Source: Deltaproteobacteria bacterium (lineage in GTDB: Bacteria; Myxococcota_A; UBA9160; UBA6930). From it: 38,279 nt of DNA. Location: NCBI GenBank assembly GCA_029261815.1, contig JAJDAQ010000146.1:1-38279 (forward strand), written 5' to 3'. A program made the translations under genes and the position numbers. The notes under the pieces were generated by a model that saw nothing but the letters and a program-made list of their open reading frames with translations, was not told the origin of the DNA and did not search any database. Shown here one piece after another: positions 7,059 through 14,711 of the stretch (within the stretch, counting starts at the first letter, position 1; each line of letters begins with the position of its first letter).

Positions 7059-9488
7059 CTAGCCGATCGCGCCCTCGGCCATCATCTCGGCGACGGTTTC
7101 AACGTCGAAGCCCAGCGTCTCGGTCAGGACCTCGAAGCTGTCTCCGCCTAGCAACGGAGCGGGTCCACGGGGCCCGTGGTCGTAGCCGCTGATCCGGAAC
7201 TGATGCCCGCTATACGGCACCCGCCCCATCTCGCCGTGCTCGAAGGAGCGATGGAAGCCTCGGTGGAGGAGCTGGGGATCGGTCGCCAGGTCGCTGCTTC
7301 GCTGGACGTGGCCGGCCGGCACGCCGGCCGCCAGCAGCATATCCATGGCGTCGCGTGGGGCGTGCTTCTGGGTCCATTCGGCGATTCCGTCGTCCAGCAC
7401 GTCGTGGGCAGCGAGTCGCCCGGCGACGGTGTCGAGACCGACGCCCTGGGCCCATGCGGGCTCGCCGAGGAGGCTGCGCAACGCGGCCCACTGCGCGTCG
7501 GTCTCGACCGCGATGGCGCACCATTCATCTGCCCCTGCACACGGGTACACGCCCTGTGGCGCCGCATCCTTCACGCGGTTGGCCTGACGCGAGAAGACTT
7601 CGCCCGTCGTCTGCCGTGCGAGCATCTCGGGGGCGAGAAACTGGAGCGCGGCCTCCATCTGCCCGAGGTCGATATGTTGGCCCTCGCCCGTCCGCCGCCG
7701 ATGATCGAGTGCAGCCAGCAGGGTCGTGGTCAGGAAGCGCGGCGCAATGGTGTCGGTGTAGGCATTCCACGGGCCCACCGGCGCGCGGTCGGGGTAGCCC
7801 GTCAGCTCGTAGAAACCGGCGACCGCGGCCGCGTGGTAGCCATAACCCGCCATCTGGGCGATCGGCCCGGTCTGTCCCATCAAGCAGGTGCTGACCATGA
7901 CGACCGACGGATTCGCGGCGCGCGCGGCTTCGTACCCGATCCCGACCCGGTCCACGGCACCCGGCGTGAAGCTCTCGAGGATCACGTCGGCCCACTCGAT
8001 GAGGCGGTCGGTCACCCCACGGGCGCGCGTGTGCTTCAGGTCCAGGCCGAGGCCGCGCTTCGACGTATTGAACTCCCCATAGAAGTGGGAGCGGTTCCAA
8101 CCCGGCTTGCCGTCCATGAAGGGGCCGGCCGTTCGCAGCGCATCGGCGCGCCCTTGCGATTCGACCCGGACCACATCGGCTCCGTGGTCCGCCAGGTACT
8201 TGCCCGAGATAGGACCGACGCCGACCCAGCTGAAGTCGGCCACCTTCAGGCCCGCGAACGGGAGATCTCGAGGTGTCACGTCGACCCTGGCGCGAACTCG
8301 CGGCTTCGCTTCCAATTCGCCTAACACCTCGGTCGTGTGTTCTCCAAGCTTCGGCGCGGATCGCTGGGTCGTCATCGGCCCGATCCCGGGCTTCACGAAC
8401 GCACCCGGCGCGCGCGCAGTCTCCCCGTTTCCGAGCGGAACCTCGATGAAGTAGTCGCGCGCATTCAGCTGGGGGAATGCCAACAGATCGTCGATGTCCT
8501 GGACCGGCGCGATCGTCGCGCCGAGGGCCATCGCGCGCTCGAACAGCTCATCCTTGCCATGTCGCATCAGGAAGCGCTCGAAGAGATCCTGCAGTTCTTC
8601 ATGCGGAATCTGGACCTCCTCGCCGCGCACGAACCGCGCGTCATAGGTGGTCCAGTCCTCGCGGTCGAACCACGCCTCATCGGCCAGTCCGTCCTCGATG
8701 ATCCAATCCTTCAAGGGATAGATCGTCATTCCACGAGGAAGCGCAACGACATGGCCGTCGCCACACGCGTGGACGAGCCGGAGCGCGTCGCGCCCGAGTT
8801 GAAGCGCGGAGCCTTCACGCTCGAAGTCGCGGCCCTGGATCGCGTGGGCCACGCTGGCCTGCAACATCGTCCACGCCATGGCGGCCTGCGCGGAGACATC
8901 GACGAAGACACCCTTTCCGGTCGTTCGCATCCGCGCGTGGGCCACGAGCGCCGCGACGCCGGCTTCAGCCCCAGCGTGGCGCCACGCCTGGGGCACGCTC
9001 AACCGCACGGGCGGACGATCGCGATCGCCTTGCAGACACAGCGGCCCCCCGAGCGCCGCAATCGTCAGGTCGGCCGCTGGATGATTCGCGGCTGGGCCGT
9101 CGGCTCCGAACGGCGTGACGCGGACATGCACCAGCGTCGGGTTCACTTCCAGCAGACGCTCGAAGGGCAGACCGGCCTCGTCCAGAATGGACGGCGGGCC
9201 GGAGTCGAGCACGAAGTCGGCGCCGGCGACCAGCGCCAGAAAGCGCTCGCAATCCACTTCCTCAGAGAAGTCGAGCACTGCCGAACGTTTGTTCCGGTTG
9301 TACGCCGCGAAGCTCAGGCTGCGCTCGGTCTCGGGTCCGGCATCGAGTCGCGGACCCGCATCGCGCGCGAGACTTCCATCGGGCGGCTCGATGCGGATCA
9401 CGTCCGCGCCCAGATCGCCCAACATCATTCCTGCGATCTGGCCCCGGACGTCGGTGAGATCGAGAACTCGGTAGGGCGCTAGCATCAT
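7059..9488 (-). CDS. Fused (two-domain) class III CoA-transferase, CaiB/BaiF
   Basis: An 809-aa head-to-tail fusion of two CaiB/BaiF domains, roughly residues 1-400 and 410-809. Domain 1 begins YRVLDLTDVRGQIAGMMLGDLGADVIRIE and domain 2 LKVADFSWVGVGPISGKYLADHGADVVRVE, the family N-terminal signature each time. Both keep an aspartate where the catalytic nucleophile lies: Asp197 in GKGVFVDVSAQ and Asp607 in GEGQHIDLGQMEAA. The second match is closer to consensus. These enzymes move CoA between carboxylic acids; the substrate cannot be read from sequence, though LLM oxidoreductase and thiolase genes in the window fit acid or steroid/terpenoid catabolism. The start is ATG 9488 (tandem ATGATG) with AAGGAG 10 nt upstream. 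A TAGCAT box lies 25 nt upstream. Single gene, divergent from the metallo-beta-lactamase-fold gene. Confidence 0.9.
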   Translation of the reverse strand: MMLAPYRVLDLTDVRGQIAGMMLGDLGADVIRIEPPDGSLARDAGPRLDAGPETERSLSFAAYNRNKRSAVLDFSEEVDCERFLALVAGADFVLDSGPPSILDEAGLPFERLLEVNPTLVHVRVTPFGADGPAANHPAADLTIAALGGPLCLQGDRDRPPVRLSVPQAWRHAGAEAGVAALVAHARMRTTGKGVFVDVSAQAAMAWTMLQASVAHAIQGRDFEREGSALQLGRDALRLVHACGDGHVVALPRGMTIYPLKDWIIEDGLADEAWFDREDWTTYDARFVRGEEVQIPHEELQDLFERFLMRHGKDELFERAMALGATIAPVQDIDDLLAFPQLNARDYFIEVPLGNGETARAPGAFVKPGIGPMTTQRSAPKLGEHTTEVLGELEAKPRVRARVDVTPRDLPFAGLKVADFSWVGVGPISGKYLADHGADVVRVESQGRADALRTAGPFMDGKPGWNRSHFYGEFNTSKRGLGLDLKHTRARGVTDRLIEWADVILESFTPGAVDRVGIGYEAARAANPSVVMVSTCLMGQTGPIAQMAGYGYHAAAVAGFYELTGYPDRAPVGPWNAYTDTIAPRFLTTTLLAALDHRRRTGEGQHIDLGQMEAALQFLAPEMLARQTTGEVFSRQANRVKDAAPQGVYPCAGADEWCAIAVETDAQWAALRSLLGEPAWAQGVGLDTVAGRLAAHDVLDDGIAEWTQKHAPRDAMDMLLAAGVPAGHVQRSSDLATDPQLLHRGFHRSFEHGEMGRVPYSGHQFRISGYDHGPRGPAPLLGGDSFEVLTETLGFDVETVAEMMAEGAIG

Positions 9489-9513
9489 GGGCCGGGGGCT
9501 CCTTCGGCTGGCC

Positions 9514-9519
9514 ATGCTA
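9514..9519 (-). promoter_or_regulatory. -10-like TAGCAT box, CoA-transferase
   Basis: TANNNT hexamer on the minus strand, 25 nt before the ATG at 9488, with AAGGAG in the leader. Confidence 0.35.
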
Positions 9520-9559
9520 ACGCAGGCCTCTCGGCACAAGCCCCGGCGTGAACCCTTGC

Positions 9560-9565
9560 TAGGGT
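9560..9565 (+). promoter_or_regulatory. Leaderless-type TAGGGT box, MBL-fold gene
   Basis: TAGGGT followed by exactly 6 nt and then the ATG at 9572; TGC precedes it, like an extended -10. No Shine-Dalgarno fits between box and start. Predicts a transcript beginning at or next to the start codon. Confidence 0.5.
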
Positions 9566-9571
9566 GGGTCG

Positions 9572-10459
9572 ATGAAGCGAATCATGCTCGGGGTTGTCGC
9601 CCTTCTTGCCCTGGCTCTCGTGGCCGGTGGAGTTGCCCTCGCACTCGCACACCAGGGGATCCGGCGCGTCGACCCGCCGATCCCCGACGTGGCCCAGATC
9701 GTTGCCCTGGCACCGAGCGGCACCGGCCCGACGTCACTCCAGATCGTGAACACCGCAAGCCAGGGCATCGAACACCCAGCCTTCGTCCTCGGCTGGCCCG
9801 ATGGCCGCCTGTTCCTGTTCGAGGCCGGCATGGATCGCGAAGGGGCTGCCGCATTCGGAGCGCCGATGGAAATTGCGCTCGGCGCCGACCCGATCGTGGC
9901 ACACGGCAGCATCGCGGAGCAGATGGGCGATGCCATCCAACGCGTAGAAGGCATCGCATTCAGTCACCTTCACCAGGACCACACCGGTGGCATCGTTTCG
10001 TTGTGCGACGTCAGCGAACGCATCGTGCTGCGCTTCCACACGCGCCAACAGGCCGAGCTTGGGAACTACACGACCTCTCCGGGCGCGGCGGCATTCAAGG
10101 CTGCGCCCTGCGCGGCGCCGCGCATCGTGGACGCGGACGAACCGGCCGAACTACCGGGCTTTCCCGGCCTCTTCCTGATTCCGGCCGGCGGGCACACACC
10201 GGGGAGCACCGTACTCGTGGCCGTCCTGCCGGACCGAACCTGGGTATTCGCCGGCGACATCCAGAACCAGAAGGCGGACCTGCTCGCGAACCGGCCCAAG
10301 GCCTGGGCCTACAGCACGCTCATCATCCCTGAGTGGCCCGATCGCCTCGAGCGGCTGCGCCGCTGGCTTGCCGAGATCGACGCGACTCCGGAAGCCACCG
10401 TGATCGTCTCGCACGATGTTGACGCCGCGTTGCGCGACGGCGTACCCGCCTGGCCCTAG
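9572..10459 (+). CDS. Exported metallo-beta-lactamase-fold hydrolase
   Basis: A 295-aa protein with an N-terminal hydrophobic segment (residues 5-26), so membrane-anchored or exported. The MBL signature SHLHQDHTGG supplies His132, His134, Asp136 and His137. Further ligands are His208 in GGHTPGS, Asp229 in FAGD and His281 in VSHD. This is a complete dinuclear zinc site; the family includes lactonases, glyoxalase II-like thioesterases and others. The substrate is not deducible. The start ATG lies 6 nt after a TAGGGT box and has no Shine-Dalgarno, suggesting a leaderless mRNA. It is divergent from the CoA-transferase; a functional link (for example acyl-CoA thioester cleavage) is possible but unsupported because this protein appears exported. 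Confidence 0.85.
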   Translation: MKRIMLGVVALLALALVAGGVALALAHQGIRRVDPPIPDVAQIVALAPSGTGPTSLQIVNTASQGIEHPAFVLGWPDGRLFLFEAGMDREGAAAFGAPMEIALGADPIVAHGSIAEQMGDAIQRVEGIAFSHLHQDHTGGIVSLCDVSERIVLRFHTRQQAELGNYTTSPGAAAFKAAPCAAPRIVDADEPAELPGFPGLFLIPAGGHTPGSTVLVAVLPDRTWVFAGDIQNQKADLLANRPKAWAYSTLIIPEWPDRLERLRRWLAEIDATPEATVIVSHDVDAALRDGVPAWP

Positions 10460-10539
10460 GCCCGGCCGCCGCCTCACGCCCAAACGTGGTTCAAGCAAAC
10501 GCTGGAGCGGTCCGATGCAAGGTGCGGAGGATCTGCCAA

Positions 10540-11097
10540 ATGTCCGTACCGTCGATCAAGGGCTCCGCCTTCCTGTCGCTCGTCGAAGACATCCGCCGGA
10601 TGGTGGATGAAGGCACACTCGACCTCGATGCCCTGGAACTCTCCGACAAGGACCGCGGTGTCCTCGACCAGCTGATCACACCGATCTCGTGGATGCCGAT
10701 CGCGACGTACGATCGCCTGCTTCAGGTCGTCTGCCAGGTCGAAGGTGGGAGCGACATCCCCGCCTACCTGCGCAACCGCGGCGCCCGCGCGGCCGAGCGC
10801 CTGCTGAGCGGCGACTATGGGACTTTTCGAGCGGACCAATGGACACCCAAGGTCGCGGAGTCCTTTCTCGGCATCAGCCGGATGCTCTACAGCTTCACGT
10901 CGTGGCGAGTAGACCACACCAGTGACGACGCGATCACGTTCACCGTCACCGACGCGCGCAATCTGCCGGACACCGCGCTCGAGACGGCTCACGGCTTCCT
11001 TGAGTACTTTGCCTCGATGGCTTCGGGCAAGCCGGCCCGCGTCGTCCACGAGCGCCTGGACGACGACACCGTCCGAATGCAGGTCGAACTGGCATAG
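10540..11097 (+). CDS. Uncharacterised 185-aa soluble protein
   Basis: I do not recognise the family with certainty. The start is ATG 10540 with GGAGG (10526-10530) 9 nt upstream; a longer in-frame start at 10486 is less likely. No signal peptide or membrane segment. The N-terminal third is helical and acidic. The central block ITPISWMPIATYDRLLQVV followed by YLRNRGARAAERLL and the C-terminal block ETAHGFLEYFASMASGKPARV resemble in layout myxobacterial DUF2378-like and V4R/heme-NO-binding-like sensor proteins, which share a Trp-x-Pro-x3-Tyr region, a Gly-x-x-Ala-Ala helix and a final strand. That resemblance is an impression, not a match. No conserved Cys/His metal site is evident. Upstream spacing of 80 bases from the MBL-fold gene makes co-transcription possible. 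Confidence 0.7.
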   Translation: MSVPSIKGSAFLSLVEDIRRMVDEGTLDLDALELSDKDRGVLDQLITPISWMPIATYDRLLQVVCQVEGGSDIPAYLRNRGARAAERLLSGDYGTFRADQWTPKVAESFLGISRMLYSFTSWRVDHTSDDAITFTVTDARNLPDTALETAHGFLEYFASMASGKPARVVHERLDDDTVRMQVELA

Positions 11098-11242
11098 GAT
11101 CGGCTCCACCGACCCGGCGGATGCGCAGCAAACGCGCAGGGGCCTCGCACGTCGGCGTCACTTCGGGGCGTCACGACCCCACTCATCCTTACGCATACGT
11201 CGGGCCGCTTTTTCGTGCACCCGGCGATCCGCGCCACTTCGC

Positions 11243-11248
11243 TAGGAT
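11243..11248 (+). promoter_or_regulatory. -10-like TAGGAT box, fused transporter/synthase gene
   Basis: TANNNT hexamer 35 nt before the ATG at 11284. The leader has only a weak GGA ribosome-binding sequence. Confidence 0.35.
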
Positions 11249-11283
11249 GCGACGCGCCGCGGGTTTGCGGTGACGGATCCCCG

Positions 11284-13845
11284 ATGAGCGCGCCCTTCGC
11301 CCCGACCCAACGTTCCACGACCACCCTGGTCGTCCTGTTGTACGTCTGTGCGCTCTTTTCCGGCAGCGCGGCGCTCGTCTACGAGGTCGCGTGGACGAAG
11401 ATGCTCGCGCTGACCTTCGGGCGCACCACGCTCGCGGCAAGCTCGGTCGTTGGCGGCTTCATGTCGGGAATGGGACTCGGTGCCTGGCTCTACCACCGCG
11501 CCGCGCGAAAGGGCCGCAATCCCGTACGCGCCTACGCATGGCTCGAAATCGGGATTGCGCTCACGACGGCCCTGCTGACGCCCGTCTTCGTCGCCATGCC
11601 GGGCTTCTTCGCCAGCATCGCTCCCCATATTCCGAACGATACCCTGCTGACACTTTTTCGTGTCGGATTTGTCGTCCTCGTACTGCTGCCTCCTGCGGCG
11701 TTGATGGGCGCGACCTACCCCGCGCTGTGCACGGCGTTGATCCACTCCCGTGATGGTGTCGGCCGGCACCTGGGCCCGGTCTACGGACTCAACACGATTG
11801 GTGCAGCAGCTGGCGCGCTGTTTGCGGGATTCATCCTGATCGAGGCGCTCGGCTTGCGGGGCGCCATCTGGACGGCGAACGCCCTGAACCTGGCCATCGG
11901 CGCCCTGACGTGGTGGCTGTCTCGTGGCGCCCGGACGCGCACCGATGAGGTCTCGTCGCTGTCGGAGGAAGAAGCGCACGTCCCGTCATCGCTTCCCACA
12001 TGGGTCACGGCAACGGTGCTAGGCGCATCCGGATTCGCGACGCTGGCCTACGAGATCGTCTGGTTCCGGGCGCTCCGGTACCTCTTCGGCAACAGCACCT
12101 ACGCCCTCAGCATCATGCTCGTGGTCTTCCTGACCGGCCTCGGGCTTGGCGGCCTCCTGGCCAACCCGGCCCGGCGGCGATTGTCCCTCGAACGGACCTT
12201 GGGGCTGGCGCACGTCGGCATCTCGATCCTGGCCGTCGGTGCCATCGGCGCACTCTCCTTCGTACTCGGCGACCGTGAACTCCAGGCCCAGATCAGCATC
12301 TTCTCGGCGGGCGTGGCGCAGATGCCCTGGTGGGAGCGACTGTGGATCGACGTCGCGCTTGCCTTCGCGATGATGCTGCCGGCCACCCTCTTGATGGGCC
12401 TGTCCTTTCCCGTCGCGAGCCAGCTCTTCCTCGGCGACGTGCGGCGCCTGGGCGAACGGGTCGGCGCGGCGTATCTCCTGGCCAATATCGGCAGTATCGC
12501 TGGATCGGTCCTCGCGGCCCTCGTCATTCTTCCCGTATTCGGAACGATCGGAGGAACGCGGGCGATCGCGGCGGTCAGCCTCGGCCTGGGCGCGCTCATC
12601 CTCTTCCATCTGCCGACCAGTCGGCGCTTCCGACTGGGCTGGGGAACGGCCGCAATCGCCGCCTACGCCGCGGCCCTCATCGGGCTGCCGGCACAGCTTC
12701 CGTTTCGGGTCGGCGAGAACGTGGGCGCGATGAAGATGGATCTGATCTTCCAGGAAGAAGGCGATCTCGCGACAGTCCAGGTGTGGTCGAGCCAGGAACA
12801 CCCTGAACGGCGCATGATGACGGTCGATGGCACACCGATCGGCGAAAGCGAGGGCATCCGGCCGCCGATCTACGCCAAGCAGATCCTGCTGGCTCACCTA
12901 CCGCTCGTGTTGGCGCCCGAGAGCCGCTCCACCTTGAACGTGGGCCTCGGGTCGGGTTCGACACTTCACGCGCTAGCCCAACACCCAGGCGTCGAGCGTC
13001 TCGATGCGGTGGAGATCAGCCAATCCGTCGTCAACGCGGCCAGCCTCTTCAGTGAAGCGGAGATCTTCGACGATCCGCGCGTTCACCTCGAAGTCGAAGA
13101 CATCGCACACTTCATGCTGCAGGGAACGACGACGTACGACGTCATCATCTCGGATGGCAAGCTCGGCGAGGGATTCTCCGGAAACGAGCTGATGTTATGC
13201 GCCGACTTCTACGACCAGAGTCGTGCGCGACTTTCACCGGATGGTCTGTTCATCCAGTGGCTTCCGCTGGGCCTGCCGGCTGACGCGTTTCCGATCATCC
13301 TGCGGACGTTCACCGATCGTTTCGAAGAGGTGGCCCTCTTCTTCGAGGATCCTGGTGGCGTATTCCTGGTCGGCTCGCGAACGCCGATCGGGCGCGCACG
13401 GAGCCGGACGATCGACGTCCCCGAGATTCGCCAAGCCCTGGCGCGAATGGACATTCCGAACACGCGTGCGCTCCTGTCGCGCTGGGTCGCGGATGGAACC
13501 GGGCTACGCGCGACCCTGGGCGACGGTCCGATCACCACCTGGAACCACAGCCTGGTGGAGTTCGCGATCTATCGTTCGACGCTCGGGTCGCTCGCACGCG
13601 ACCGCGCGACGAATCTCGCGCTCCTGCTCGAAGCCGCGGGCCACTCGGCAAGCAATCCGTTCCTAGAGGCAGGGGACCCCTTCCTGGCGTCGATGGAGAT
13701 ACTCCGACGGGCCCGTCTGGAGAATGCGCGCGGCGAAACCGGCCATGCATTCCGCCTGAGCAAGGACGCCCTCGACCTCGCGCCCGAGAACCCGCAGGCG
13801 GCCGCCATCCATCGCGAACTTCGCCAGCGACTCACCGGCCGCTAG
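11284..13845 (+). CDS. Membrane-fused spermidine-synthase-like protein
   Basis: An 853-aa protein of the fused MFS/spermidine synthase type. Residues 1 to about 500 hold many transmembrane helices arranged as an internal repeat. SAALVYEVAWTKMLALTFG in the first half mirrors ATLAYEIVWFRALRYLFG in the second, each followed by a GLGxGxxL helix. Residues about 520-760 form a cytosolic SAM/aminopropyl-transferase-like domain with NVGLGSGSTLHAL (from about residue 552), AVEISQSVV and VIISDGKLGEGFSG. The tail has helix-turn-helix pairs resembling tetratricopeptide units (SKDALDLAPENPQAAAIHREL). Such fusions are widespread but their substrate is unknown; polyamine synthesis coupled to membrane movement is only a suggestion. 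SpeE's usual DSxDP motif is altered (SDGKLGEG), arguing against ordinary spermidine synthesis. ATG 11284 was preferred to an in-frame GTG at 11215 outside the homologous region. Confidence 0.85.
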   Translation: MSAPFAPTQRSTTTLVVLLYVCALFSGSAALVYEVAWTKMLALTFGRTTLAASSVVGGFMSGMGLGAWLYHRAARKGRNPVRAYAWLEIGIALTTALLTPVFVAMPGFFASIAPHIPNDTLLTLFRVGFVVLVLLPPAALMGATYPALCTALIHSRDGVGRHLGPVYGLNTIGAAAGALFAGFILIEALGLRGAIWTANALNLAIGALTWWLSRGARTRTDEVSSLSEEEAHVPSSLPTWVTATVLGASGFATLAYEIVWFRALRYLFGNSTYALSIMLVVFLTGLGLGGLLANPARRRLSLERTLGLAHVGISILAVGAIGALSFVLGDRELQAQISIFSAGVAQMPWWERLWIDVALAFAMMLPATLLMGLSFPVASQLFLGDVRRLGERVGAAYLLANIGSIAGSVLAALVILPVFGTIGGTRAIAAVSLGLGALILFHLPTSRRFRLGWGTAAIAAYAAALIGLPAQLPFRVGENVGAMKMDLIFQEEGDLATVQVWSSQEHPERRMMTVDGTPIGESEGIRPPIYAKQILLAHLPLVLAPESRSTLNVGLGSGSTLHALAQHPGVERLDAVEISQSVVNAASLFSEAEIFDDPRVHLEVEDIAHFMLQGTTTYDVIISDGKLGEGFSGNELMLCADFYDQSRARLSPDGLFIQWLPLGLPADAFPIILRTFTDRFEEVALFFEDPGGVFLVGSRTPIGRARSRTIDVPEIRQALARMDIPNTRALLSRWVADGTGLRATLGDGPITTWNHSLVEFAIYRSTLGSLARDRATNLALLLEAAGHSASNPFLEAGDPFLASMEILRRARLENARGETGHAFRLSKDALDLAPENPQAAAIHRELRQRLTGR

Positions 13846-13864
13846 GCGCCCACCGCGCAACGGC

Positions 13865-13870
13865 TATCGT
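13865..13870 (+). promoter_or_regulatory. Leaderless-type TATCGT box, yheU
   Basis: TATCGT followed by 6 nt and the ATG at 13877, with no Shine-Dalgarno. Confidence 0.45.
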
Positions 13871-13876
13871 CGCGCC

Positions 13877-14113
13877 ATGGACGAACCCTCGCAGCAACCC
13901 ATCGGCGTGCAGATCGACTGGCGAGCGCTCAGTGCCGATGCGTTGCGCGGGCTGCTGGAAGCCTTCGTCAACCGGGAAGGCACCGACTACGGCGATGTCG
14001 AGCGGAGCTTCGACAGCAAAGTGGCCGATGTCCTGAGCCAACTCGAAAAGGGTGAAGCCGAGATCTGGTTCGACCCCGAGACGGAAACGACCAACATCGT
14101 TCCCATCCCTTGA
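13877..14113 (+). CDS. yheU: UPF0270 protein YheU
   Basis: A 78-aa protein matching YheU over its full length: IDWRALSADALRGLLEAFV, the diagnostic REGTDYGDVERSFDSKVADV, then QLEKGEAEIWFD and TTNIVPIP. The family is small, cytosolic and of unknown function, best known from gammaproteobacteria. The ATG stands 6 nt after a TATCGT box, suggesting leaderless transcription separate from the upstream membrane-fused gene, 31 bases away. It is convergent with a YhcB-like gene. Confidence 0.92.
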   Translation: MDEPSQQPIGVQIDWRALSADALRGLLEAFVNREGTDYGDVERSFDSKVADVLSQLEKGEAEIWFDPETETTNIVPIP

Positions 14114-14125
14114 CCTCGGCCCCTC

Positions 14126-14632
14126 TCAGACGGAGCCGCGATCGGTCTCGATCGGCGGCTCGGTCACCACGGCGGAAGCCGAATCGTCGGAACCGGTCGC
14201 TTCCGTCTCCGTCTCGGTTTCGGCTTCGGTTTCGACCGGAGCCACCTCCGCCTCATCGGCTTCCGACGAGTTCTCGGACAACGCCATGGAGCCCAGACCG
14301 CCTTCGAGTTGCTCGAAGCTGTCAGGACAGAGCGCGCCGGCACCCGTCGCGATGTGGTCGTAGACCGATCGGTATTGCAGCGTGAGGTCGCGCAGCTTCT
14401 CGGAGGTCCCCGCGAAGTGGTCCGCGACGTTGCCGCGGTAGCTCTCGAGTTCCTCCCGTGCACTGTCTGCCTGGGCCCGCGCGTCGTCGAGAGCGCCGGT
14501 CAACTCGCGGATCTGGTCCGCACTTGCACCGGTCCGACGACCCCACGCGAAGCTTCCCGCTCCGACCAGGAGCGCCACGCCGGCGATGATCAACCAAGCT
14601 TCGGGAGCGATCGCTTCCAACAATTCCGACAT
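14126..14632 (-). CDS. YhcB/ZapG-like (DUF1043) membrane protein
   Basis: A 168-aa protein with one N-terminal transmembrane helix (AWLIIAGVALLVGAGSFAWG), then a basic stretch and a coiled coil of about 50 residues (IRELTGALDDARAQADSARE onward). Next comes the family motif HFAGTSEKLRDLTLQYRSVYDHIATGA. DUF1043 proteins such as E. coli YhcB/ZapG sit in the inner membrane and affect cell envelope growth and division. The C-terminus is an acidic low-complexity tail rich in Glu-Thr dipeptides (VETEAETETETEA), probably disordered. The start has GGGGGAT upstream and a TAGCTT box about 45 nt away. A strong hairpin at 14133-14161 lies inside the last codons and may terminate the convergent yheU transcript. 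Confidence 0.85.
   Translation of the reverse strand: MSELLEAIAPEAWLIIAGVALLVGAGSFAWGRRTGASADQIRELTGALDDARAQADSAREELESYRGNVADHFAGTSEKLRDLTLQYRSVYDHIATGAGALCPDSFEQLEGGLGSMALSENSSEADEAEVAPVETEAETETETEATGSDDSASAVVTEPPIETDRGSV
14133..14161. terminator. Bulged hairpin between convergent yheU and yhcB-like genes
   Basis: GAGCCGC-GATCG pairs with CGATC-G-GCGGCTC around a 4-nt loop, 12 bp with one bulged G. It starts 20 bases after the yheU stop and lies in the last codons of the opposite gene. No T-tract follows. Confidence 0.35.
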
Positions 14633-14677
14633 CCAGGATCCCCCTGCGCACCGTCGGTAGCATCCGACTGGAAGGAC

Positions 14678-14683
14678 AAGCTA
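14678..14683 (-). promoter_or_regulatory. -10-like TAGCTT box, yhcB-like gene
   Basis: TANNNT hexamer on the minus strand about 45 nt before the ATG at 14632, with GGGGGAT between. Confidence 0.25.
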
Positions 14684-14711
14684 GCAAAGAGCCCAGGGCG
14701 ACGAGACTCGC

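Noticed and set aside
7176..9482. Plus-strand open frames opposite the CoA-transferase
   Set aside because: Basic, low-complexity translations; the minus strand carries two intact CaiB/BaiF domains.
11098..11283. Possible small RNA gene in the 186-bp gap
   Set aside because: No tRNA-like cloverleaf, strong terminator or conserved structure seen; only a TAGGAT box near the next gene.
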